64,000 nt of DNA from Haliclystus octoradiatus (Eukaryota > Cnidaria > Staurozoa > Stauromedusae > Haliclystidae), in contig OU744450.1 of NCBI GenBank assembly GCA_916610825.1, forward strand, positions 19,522,814 to 19,586,813. Direction: 5' to 3'. Below the pieces are notes generated by a model. The model made no database searches. It was not told where the DNA came from and worked only from the letters and a program-made list of their open reading frames with translations. Position 1 is the stretch's first letter, and each line of letters begins with the position of its first letter. Shown piece after piece: positions 46,401 through 58,400 of the stretch. Both the position numbers and the translations under genes were made by a program.

Positions 46401-49400
46401 AATACGAGTTCCTCTGTTTCCTGGCTAGCATAGTTGCTCTCCATATGTCTTGAATGAAAATGGTAGAATTTCTCATCAGTATGAATGATTCACATTGATT
46501 CTTGGCAAGTAGAGTAGCTCGAAATCTATCTTGGATGAGAATGGCAGAACGTCTTTGAAGTAAAAACGATTCTCTCTGTTTCCTGGCTAGCATAGTTGCT
46601 CTCCATATGTCTTGAATGAGAATTGTAGAATTTCTCATCAGTATAAATGATTCACGCTGATTCTTGGCAAGTAGAGTAGCTCGAAATCTATCTTGGATGA
46701 GAATGGCAGAACGTCTTTGAAGTAAAAACGATTTTCTCTGTTTCCTGGCTAGCATAGTTGCTCTCCATATGTCTTGAATGAGAATTGTAGAATTTCTCAT
46801 CAGTATAAATGATTCACGCTGATTCTTGGCAAGTAGAGTAGCTCGAAATCTATCTTGGATGAGAATGGCAGAACCTCTTTGAAGTAAAAACGATTCTCTC
46901 TGTTTCCTGGCTAGCATAGTTGCTCTCCATATGTCTTGAATGAGAATTGTAGAATTTCTCATCAGTATAAATGATTCACGCTGATTCTTGGCAAGTAGAG
47001 TAGCTCGAAATCTATCTTGGATGAGAATGGCAGAACGTCTTTGAAGTAAAAACGATTCTCTCTGTTTCCTGGCTAGCATAGTTGCTCTCCATATGTCTTG
47101 AATGAGAATTGTAGAATTTCTCATCAGTATAAATGATTCACGCTGATTCTTGGCAAGTAGAGTAGCTCGAAATCTATCTTGGATGAGAATGGCAGAACGT
47201 CTTTGAAGTAAAAACGATTCTCTCTGTTTCCTGGCTAGCATAGTTGCTCTCCATATGTCTTGAATGAGAATTGTAGAATTTCTCATCAGTATAAATGATT
47301 CACGCTGATTCTTGGCAAGTAGAGTAGCTCGAAATCTATCTTGGATGAGAATGACAGAACGTCTTTGAAGTAAAAACGATTCTCTCTGTTTCCTGGCTAG
47401 CATAGTTGCTCTCCATTTGTCTTGAATGAAAATGGTAGAATTTCTCATCAGCATAAATGATTCACGCTTCTTCTTGGCCAGTAGAGTAGCTCGAAACCTA
47501 TCTTGGATGAGAATGGCAGAACGTCTTTGGAGTAAAAATGATTCTCTCTGTTTCCTGGTTAGCATTGTTGCTCTCCATAAGTCTTGAATGAGAATGGCAG
47601 AGTTCTTCATCAGTCTAAATGATTCACACTGATTCTTGGCAAGATGAGTAGCCCTTAAGTGTGTTTGAATTGTAAGAGCAGACTTTCTATAAAGTAGGAA
47701 TGACTTTCTTTGTGTTTTTGCTAGTAGAGTTGCTCTCAATCTTCTTTGAATAAGTAAAGTGGAGTTCTTGAGTGATAGGAAATACATTTGTTGTTCTTTG
47801 GCAATCAATGTAGCTTTCCATCTTTGCTGGAGCAATGTGACAGCCTGTTTGACTTTCAAATAATGTTTTGTAGCATTCCTTGCTTGAAGAGTTGCTCTCC
47901 ATTTGAGCTGTAACACTATACAGGAATTTCTTGTCATCAAGAATGATTCTCTATACTGCCGACAAATGCGAACAGCAATCCATTTCCGTTGAATAACCAC
48001 AGCAGCACGCTCATAAGATTCCAATTGTTTCTTTGAACGTTTTGATACAAAATATCTCCAACAGTTTTGGATTACGATTGCGGCAATTTCTTTTTGCTCC
48101 ATGAGTATTTGATTCTTTTTTGAAATGTTCTTCTCTCTCCATGTGCGTTGGACTAGTTTCACAGCACGTAACATGCTCATGAAATCTTTTCTGTCTTGTT
48201 TCATCTTTAGAACTGATGTCCACCATTTTTGAATCAAACGAGCTGCAACGTTTTGTCTTGAAGCTTTGAAAAATCGTCTCTGTATTAAAAATCTTTGTAA
48301 ATATTCTCGGACATGGAATTGAATTATTCTGGCTGCTTGTGATCTGCATCTGAGTTTATGCCTGGTTAAAAATCCACGTGCAATAGCCTGAATAAAACAA
48401 TAGTAAAATCTAACAGCTCTAATTTATAATGTTACAAGGCCCAGTCAAATCATCCGCTATTGTTCTAAATCTGTTATTTAAAATTCTTTGATCACTCTTG
48501 ATAAAAAAAAATAGTATCTTCTATTGAATAAAACCTGTATATAAAGGTAACCTGTCTATTAGACTGGTCCAAAAAACGTGAGAATTGGAAATCTTATCGG
48601 GCTCATCAATTTTCTTGTGATTTGAAATTGGGAAATGGGGTCCCAAGGCTCCTCTAAATTGATCCGAAAACCATAGACATAATAGATATAGACCGCTGAT
48701 GGGGTCACGTGACGTGTGGCACTCATGGGCAGCCAAAATGGTAGACACATGCGCCCAAAAGTTACAGTTGTATGTTGTAAACTGACCGCAAAAGTCAAAA
48801 TTCCAATACAATTTTGTATTTGAAGTAGACGCAAAGTGCTTGAATTGATTTAAATCGCTGCATATATCATATATATTTGTCTTGCTTTTGAACATTTTTA
48901 ATATGGTTTTAATGATACGGAAACATTGATTATAATAAAAATTTGCATATTTTGATATCAATTGGTATCCGCTACGCTTGTTTGCGATGGTACTGCTGGT
49001 TATGAGGCTTAATTTGTGGCTATCTTCATAAATTTTAGACTTTATAACTATTATCACTATGGGGTGTAAAATATTTGGATATTTGGTGAATTAAATTTGA
49101 ATATTTTTCGTAGCATTATTGCAATTTGTTTGTTATTGTTTCAATATCAACTTTTCTACACTCATTCTGTGTCCTGTGTTTTGCTGTAACCAGCAGTAAA
49201 CATGCACCTTGTCATGTAAATACAGCTTGGATGATTAATAAATGTTAAATCTGAGCAAACTCTGAAATTTTGATGTCTTATTGTTACAAAAGCAGCGATA
49301 TTCCTACTTACAAAATTGGAATATTTCAGTGAAAATTTGATTCGAAATTGAGCAGATTTGATTCGAAATTGAGTGATACACAACAAAACTGTTAAATTCA

Positions 49401-52400
49401 ATCATATTTAGCTGTTTTAAAAGTAGCTCGAAATATCCGGCTCATCTATCCTTCTATTTTCTAACAACAATATTGGGTCAAAACACTGCTTTCCCCGTCA
49501 CTTTGGGAGCATGTGTCAGCCATTATGGATCCCCATAGGTGCTACGTTTTAAGCCCGCTTTCGAACGCCATCAGCAGTCTATATCTATTATGTCTATGGG
49601 GAAAACGCTGATATTTTTCAAATGAAAATACGTCCTCTTGGTGAAAACATATTCTAAAGTTTGCTTAGGTGGCTGTGGAGGTAATGATCTGAATAATCTG
49701 AATTTATTAATTTAAATGTTTGAATCTTTATCATTGCCTTAAACTATGGGGTTGAATACCATGCATAACAAAACGTGACTTCCGCTGTGAAAAAGGATTA
49801 ATTAATCTATAAGTGTCTGCTATCAAGATTCAAACATTTAAATTAATAAATTCAGATTATTCAGATCATTACCTCCACAACCATCTAAGCAAAATTAGAA
49901 TATGTTTTCACAAAGATGACGTATTTGTGTTTGAAAAATATCAGCGTTTTCCTCATAAACTTTACGTATTAATTTAGAGGGGTATTGGGACCCCATTTCT
50001 CAATGTCAAATTAAAATAAAATTTGTGTACATCATATTTTGAAAGCATTCTGAATAAGAAAATCGATGGGCCCGATAACATTTCAAATTTTCAAGTTTTT
50101 TGGACCAGTCTACTGTCTGTAATGGTCAATTTATCTACCTCTTGTAGCTGGTTGTTATATAACAGGTTTCACAGTACACTAGTCTAAAACCTGAACATTG
50201 TTGTGTATGGTTATTCAGCTAACCAAAAACTATGGTACAGCGTAATCCGCTTAAATGCAAGTCAAAATACAAACAACATTCATTCCATTTATGAAGAATT
50301 GTTTAACAACGACTTGACTGTAGAATAATTTTCAAGAAATCCAATGTCAGGCTGCAAACAAACGAGAATATCACTTATTTGATTTGCATTCATTTAAGCG
50401 GGTTACACTGTATATAAAAATAAAAAAAAATCGAGCTCAGCACAAAGTCTAATCTTAAAAGGGGATACAAGACTGATGACCAGGGTTTGATAAAATGAAG
50501 GATTCAAGGACTGAGAGTTCCGGAAGACTAGTACAAATTCAGAAGGAAGGAAGAGGAAACAGCTTTATTGAAGTTGATACAATGAGAATAAGAAGAATTA
50601 TATTTCTTTTCTGTGGAAGATACATGATATGAATGTGCAGTTTTTATCACATTTTTATGGAAATCAATGGAAAATAATCGTTTGCTTGATGTAGTTAACC
50701 CAAAAAATTGTAGAAGCAAAAATTGGAGCACCTGAATGAAAAATATTTTATCGGACCATGCCAATGACTTATTGAAACATTTAAATTTTGTGTACAATAC
50801 AGTTCCCATTGGAACAAAAAATTGGGTAAACCCATTTTGCGAGGCAGCGAGGCATCTGCTTGAAACCGAGGCATCTAACAGATGGTGATACAGATTGCGA
50901 GGGAGGATTTCGTTTTACTATTTAATAAAAAACGAAGTGTCTATTTGACCGGCAGTCGCAGCCATTATGGATTCAACTGCGCGTGCGCTGACAGTCAATT
51001 ACGTCATTCACTCGATCACGTGTTTCACTCGTCTCAGTATTAGGGTTAGGTTCCGATCACGTGATCCACCCGTTTAGTGTTAGGGTCAAGTCACGTGATA
51101 ACCACTCGGTCGAGTATAAATTCATTTCTGTTTCATTTTCTCTCGTCGGTTGGCGTAGCTCATTCAAATTGAGTCTGATTAGAGTGCAGGGTATGCTGGT
51201 TCGAGTCCTGGTCAATCCGAAATTTTAATTTACTTTCATTATTTACATCCCGAAATGTAATTAAATCAAAAGTAAATCGTAAGGTATAAATCGTCCTGCT
51301 CTCATTGCCTCGCTTGTTATGTCCTGCTTCGCTCATTACGTCACTGCCTCGCAATATGGGCCACTCCAAAAAATTAAGCATGAAAAGTTGTGACTTATGC
51401 ATGCGCTATACAAATCCGGATTCCTACAAATATACCTAACATACAAATCAAGTTCCTGAAATTGATGAATGGTAGGCCTACACGTTCTTACACAACATTA
51501 ATAAATTTATGCTGCGGGGAGTTTGCTGAAATCTAATGATGTATTAAGCGTTGTTTTATACAATGAAATAACTTACCTGTAATTTCACTACAGCATCTGT
51601 CTTCACCTAAACAAAAAAAAAAAAGACAAATAAATGCATGTATTGATACAGAATATAAGCACAAGAGAAAACTTATTTTAAAACATTATAGGCTTTATGC
51701 ACATCTTTGGGAGGCTGCGTTAAAGCGAGGCAGGTGCTGTTAGAAAGTTCTCTTTGAGTTTTGATACGATGGCGCACTGTTGTGTTCCTAATTGCACTAA
51801 TAATTGGCGACAAATTGACGAGAATACTGGTAAAAGACGTACAGATATTTCCTTTCACAAGTTTCCTAAAGATACTGCTATAACTGCAAAATGGATTGTT
51901 GCTATTAAAAGAGACATAGGCCAGCTTTTTCAGGTGAGAATTTCAAAACATTTCGATGTTGGTTTTACTTGGCGTTTGTTACTGTTCGTTCATGGCATGA
52001 TTAGATAGCTCTGATCAGAACAACCTGTGCTATAATTGTGCATTTTCTTTCTAGATTACAAGTAGTACTTATGTATGTTCAAAACACTTCGATCTTAATG
52101 ATTATAAATGGTGCCAATCAGGCGTAAAAAAGTTGAAAACTGGCGTTGTTCCTTCGATATTTACTTGGTCAAGGACAGGCACGAAGCGAAGGAGACCAGC
52201 TGATAGATCACAATATCAACAGGCTACAGATCATTTAACAAGGTAAATAATATTATATGATTAAATGTAACCTCTTATTACTGATACTAGGCCTAATACT
52301 CCTTGGGTAAGGCTATGCGATGAATTTGACATAATTAAATCTTTGCTTGTTTACATTTTCACAGTCCTTGATTGAACGTTATAGCTTTATCGTCGACTGC

Positions 52401-55400
52401 TATTTCTAGTTTTGTCGTCTCATTCAATATTATTTTGAATTATTGTGAACCAGGCATCATAGTATAACCTTTTCATTGTTTATTTCTTGTAGTGAATCAG
52501 CATTTGAACTAGCTGAATCTGAATCCAATAGTTCTGCAGAGGCAGCTCCAGTACTGTCAATTGAAGAACAGTTGGTGAATGCAAATGATTTTATTGCTAA
52601 ACTGCAGAGTGACATGGAGGAGCTGAGGATTGAGCGTTTTGGCCTACATCGTTTGTCAAAGAACCCAGAACAGATGAGATTCTACACTGGTTTCACTAGC
52701 TACGACTTATTTATTGTATTTTACAATTCCATATACCCTCATGCTGTGGAGATGATTACCTGGACCAAAAAGCAACGGTATGATGCATTGAAGAGCATGT
52801 CAATGACCCCGAGCTACAATATGAAACTACCTTTAATTGACCAGTTGTTCATGTTCCTACACAAAATTAGGCTTGGTTCATTGAACCAAGAACTTGCCGA
52901 TAAATTCAATGTTCACCAGTCTACGGTGAGCCGAAACACTGTCACATGGGCCAATTTTTTATACTGTGTCCTTGGGTCACAGCCTCTATGGCCATCAAGA
53001 GAGCAGGTAAATGCGAACATGCCTGATTCCTTCAAAAACATGTCACCGTCAACAAGGGTCATACTAGATTGTACGGAGTTAAAAGTGCAGTCACCTTCAA
53101 GTTTGGTTCTGAACTCCCAATTGTTTTCCCATTACAAAGGAACAACAACTTTTAAAGGATTGGTTGGCATAGCCCCTTCTGGCCTTGTAACCTTCGTCAG
53201 CACCCTATATGCTGGTAGCATTTCAGACATTAGTATAACAAGGGTATCTGGAGTGCTTGGCCTCTTGGAGCATGGGGATGGAGTAATGGTGGACAAGGGT
53301 TTCAAAATTGAGGAAATGTTAAAGGCTATTGGTTGTACCCTGGAAATACCAAACTTTCTAGAAAAAAAGGGGCAGTTTACAGAGGAAGAGGTACAACATA
53401 ATGAGAAAATTGCAAATCTACGTGTTCACGTTGAGCGGGCAATTCTGAGGATGAAGGAATTTCATATATTTGATTCTGCCCTTGCCTTAACTCTTGCTGG
53501 TTCTGCACAACAAATATGGTCAGTCAGCTGTTTACTGACAAATTTTCAAGGGACCTTAATTAAGCAAAAGCAATAGAAATATGTAAATAAAAACAGTAAG
53601 CGTTTGTATGATATATCATATTGTGATATTATAATACTAACCAATTAATTAATTTCAATGGATATATAGTTTATAATTACAGTTTCTCAAAATCCACTAT
53701 TTAGATACTAGAAGTGGTAAAAAATACTTGAAATAAAACATATCAAGCTGGAATTTCATTGTGTCAAATTTATCTTGATCAAAATAAATACGTTCACAGT
53801 GGTAATCATCTGCACAGTATACGAAGAAGTCACACCAGGGATCTCCCGTTATGCCTAGCTGCCCTATAACTTGATAATAATATTCATTATTCTCGTTTAA
53901 CTTCAACGATCCATCTACTTGCAACTTCAGGTATGCACAATTGAAAACGGAACTTTTCGACAAGGGACATTTAATCTCCAAAAGACCAAATTTATTATCT
54001 TTTTCATCAGGATCGTAGACTCTTCTATCCGGGGAGGCTCCAAGATAGGGGGCAGAGGGATTAATAACAAAGCCAACATCATAGACATTTCTCCCGAATG
54101 TATTTGCATAATACGCAGCAGCTTTTGGTTCAGTTTCAATACCATGTCGCATTGCTTTAGTTTGATTAATTGGCTTTTTAAGATCAGTAGCCAGCTTCTC
54201 AAAGTTTGCCTTCCTGCTAGCCACCCTCTTGAATTTTGATGCTGTCAAACGATATTTCCTGAGTAAGTGCCACCTTTTGGTATCAGATTGCTTTCGAGTT
54301 TCTTCCTCATACTGATACGATTGCTCCATGGTGCACTGCATGGTGCTTAACATACACGATGGCTTGTAATTTAGGGGTAAATCAATCGATCCTTGTTTTA
54401 GAGGGGGAGGGTAAACAAGGCAGGAGTTGGTGCATCTTTCAATAAAATAATACCTTCTTCATTGTTTCTAGGAGGTTCAGGCAATTGATAGGATAGCATA
54501 CTACCTTTTCGAACATTGCCAAAGATGGTTTGTACAAATTCAGTGGGTTTGTTTTTGGACCAAATCTGTGAAAATTGTGGTTCTGGGTCCATAAATGGAA
54601 AATGGGTAGATAACTCACAATCAATTCTAACATTTTCAAGGGACTCCCTGACAGCATTATATACATTAGAAGTAATTCCACAAGACCTTTTTTTTGATGC
54701 CCCACCTGTAGGCTTTTTTGGTTTCTGTACTACAAGGGATGGTACAGATTGAGGGGATAAACCAAGACAACGAGCAGGTATATGCCAGGTTTGTGGAAGG
54801 CTAGTTTTCGATTCAAAGAGTGGGACAGAGGTCAAATTTAATTTCATATAGTGAGTCAACGTGTACAGACTAGCAATTACATGGTGACACACTCCTTTAC
54901 CGGCAGCACAACTGCATTTATTGGAGATTATAGACTTTCCATTAAATTCAACAGCGATCGAGTGAGGGGGTTCATTTTTCTTCTGGGATCGAAAACACTT
55001 GCACCGTAATCCCCACCGAATATTATCTCCTTCGTACACTGAAATTGAATGATAGACTGAATAAATATTTCACAATTATGAAAATATTGCAAAGTTTCCT
55101 TACAAGAAAACTTGAAAAAAAGCGCCTGATGAGAACTGTAGAATTATGTTGAAGAAATAATAATAACAACATAGGTTGAATTGATTTGTATGGTATATTT
55201 CTTCTTATGAATAATAATATTAATTCCAAGTTGACATGTTGATAGTAGACTGTACATTAAGTTCTCATAGTTTTCATAGTTTTCATTTACTGTATTTATA
55301 GTGTTTAGATAAATGCTAGATCATGCATGGTCATTTGTGAGTCATGCGGGGAGTCATGTAGGTTCTCCTATGTTCTAGAATGTTCTAGATGGTTCAGGAA

Positions 55401-58400
55401 GGTTCCTACATAACTCCCCCCGCCAGATGGCGGAGCCATAAATAAAAATGCATGATATAGGCTAAAAATGAGAAAGATTAATGCTTTAATATATGCTAAA
55501 TTGTAAATAATAAATGTGTGTAAATATAAATGTAAGTAATTATGGTATTGTATATGGTATGGTATTGTATATATTGTATATGGTATAATTATGGTATGGT
55601 ATAGTATTTGTTGCTTATTCTTGTGTGTTTGATGAATTCAGTATTTTCTTGAGTTGTTGCTTATTCTTGTGTGCTTGATTAATTCAGTATTTTCTTGAGT
55701 TGTTGCTTATTCTTGTGTGTTTGATGAATTCAGTATTTTCTTGAGTTGTTGATTATTCTTGTGTGCTTGATTAATTCAGTATTTTCTTGAGTTGTTGCTT
55801 ATTCTTGTGTGTTTGATGAATTCAGTATTTTCCATGAGTTGTTGCTTATTCTTGCGTGTTCAATTTTAAACTCATTTGTGAGTCATGCGGGGAGTCATGT
55901 AGGTTCTCCTATGTTCTAGAATGTTCTAGATGGTTCAGGAAGGTTCCTACACGCCAAACATCGAAGTTACCTACCTTCAAAGTCATGAACATATTTCTCA
56001 AGATGGAACTTGTAGGCGCGTTCGGAGGTGACTTTGACAATTTTCTTAGTTAAAATAAACGTCTCAATAATAGAATCAGTAATAATTGGGATCCTCTCCA
56101 AGCATCCATGGTAAATACGATCAAGAGACGACGAAGATAAACTTGGTATTGATAACGCCATTTTGCAAACAACGAAGAAGTTGAGGTCGGTATTAGTTCA
56201 TAGTCAACATCGGTCCCTAGCGTCGTCGCGCGTCATGTATTTCGTTATCCTTTAGTCAACATCGACCCTAGCGTCGCGCGCCATCCATGCCTTCGTGATT
56301 AAAGATGGCCGCTAGTTGCCGAGAAAATTAGAAGAAACTCATCATCAGAGTTCAGACTGTTCAGAGTTGCTACTCTGCTACTTAAACATATCTAGAATAT
56401 TTTCGTTACCATCGTAAATAATCTTATTCATTCCGCTGTTTTTAATGTATTTTTTGAATGGCAGTAGAATGCTCAGAGTCCCTTCGTGTCGCGAAGCGGT
56501 GTTGTTGACCTGTTGTCTTGTTGGTGATGGACTGGTGGATGGTGATGGTGTCTTTAACTTATAACGTGACCTGGCTTGGTTGGTTAAGTTGGTGGCCGAG
56601 GTCTCAAATCTGAAAACAAGTATGCTTGTTATTGTATCAGCAATTATTATTGCTGTATAAACTATTTAAATGATCAATATGTGTGTTTGATTGTGAGATG
56701 TGGTCTATGGACTATGATGATTTCAAGAATACATTGGCCTAGCCTAGTAAGTCAGATATTCAATTTACCCTCTTTTATGTTACATGCTATATCTCCTAGT
56801 TCTGTTCACCGTGTTTCTTACATAAGTTAATATTTATTCAAAATGTTATTTTTGATATATCTTTTATATATTGTGACATAATGTGTTGTAAGTTGTCTTA
56901 CTGATTGAACATAGGACCATTATAATACATTAAGACCATTATATATTATTGATTTATTATTTAAATATTTTACATATTATATTATGACATAAATATACAC
57001 ATAGTGACATAGGCCTACAGTCATACATACATGACATAATCAAATACAGTGTTAAACAGGTGCTACATGTGCCTATCTGTGATTTTGATTCAAAATAAAG
57101 CACAACAAAAACAAGAATAGTCGGTGTCTGTAAACTGCAAGCTTGCATACGTGTGTACTTTTCACATAAATTTTCATAAATTTTCACATTTCTCCGCTAT
57201 TCCAGAAAGGAGATTGAATCCGTGCATAAAAGTTAACTTTGTGGAAGTTTCAGCCTTTGATGTGATCGTTTTTTTTGTGACACATTTATTTGTAAATAAA
57301 TATGTTAATATTAACTTTTTTCTTATAAAAAACCAAACACATTTTTATGGAGATATCGTGCAATCGTTCTCGTTTTTTGTACACCTGCAGTATTACTAGG
57401 CCTATGTGTTTTAGGCCTACTGCTTTTCATTGACGATCGGGGATGTGAAACTACTCTGTGACATCAAATTGTCAAAGGAGGCTGCCGTGAAGGCATTGCC
57501 TTTTAACACCCCAAAACATCACAATTTATTTGGAATCCAAGGGTTGTCACACAATCCCCATCTCAAACATTATATTTCCATTCTATACAAACTCTTGGTA
57601 TTTCTGACATACTCATATGACGTTGATTCGTTGCAATTATTTCTGTCAATTTCTCGAATGATGACAATGAATTTAAATTCCTAAATCTTTTTACCATAAC
57701 CTTGCATGGTTTTAGTTGTTAAAATTATATTCCTGCAACATTTTTACACTTATTAAGCAAGAAGAGAGGCTATATCACACTATTTTTGCGTCATGGAAAT
57801 ATTGTATTCCTCAGCTTGCAATCCAAATGACTCAGTTCAATATGCATAATCTATTTGAAAACGAAAAATTTAATATTATCATATATTTATTTACACAAAT
57901 CAATGTCTTGTGAAAAAGCAATCAGAATATCAGATCAAATGTCCATACAATCTAGACTCATCCTGTAGCGCAATGCGAGACGATAGATGGTGAGAATATT
58001 ACACAGCTTCAACCTCCTTTCTGGGGTAAAATGTGAAAATTTATGAATATTTATGTAAAAGTTACGCACATGCGCAAGTAAACACAGTTTACAGACACCG
58101 AGGATAGTCCATTCATAGAATCATTGGCCTAGCCAATGAGCCAGCCAGCCGAATCTTTGTAATTAACAATACATCGTTCCAAATGGCCCAAATCTTTAGG
58201 CCTACGCCTAATGCCTATATTCCCCTCAAGTGTTCCATGAGCGTGTTTTAGTGTTTCCTAATATTTATATAGGTTGGAAATGAACTAGTGCTTGCCCATT
58301 TTACCATTTCAGCAGCAAATTTAGTGCATAGCATAGGTCTAAGCTAACTCACCTACAATTTTGGAATTTATTCTATACTTAGCTAGAGACTATCAAGCAG

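Larger units (their letters stand above)
48515..50174. mobile_element. Outer TA-target MITE of a three-level nest
   Basis: The left fragment (TCTATTGAATAAAACCTGTA) and the right fragment (GTTATATAACAGGTTTCACAG, then TA) belong to the CAGTCAAACCTG family. The left terminus seems lost. The element is split by the insertion at 48562-50110, in the ASPM intron between the giant exon and the 30-bp exon. Confidence 0.65.

Noticed and set aside
48521-49057. 178-codon minus-strand frame
   Set aside because: It runs across the border between two nested transposons and resembles no protein, so it is a chance frame.
51141-51222. Functional tRNA gene
   Set aside because: The B-box is good but the T-stem and acceptor stem do not pair; recorded only as a tRNA-like repeat.
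52476-52492. Start of the transposase at MFISC
   Set aside because: These codons are intronic; an acceptor at 52491-52492 joins to the THAP exons and completes an AGT codon.
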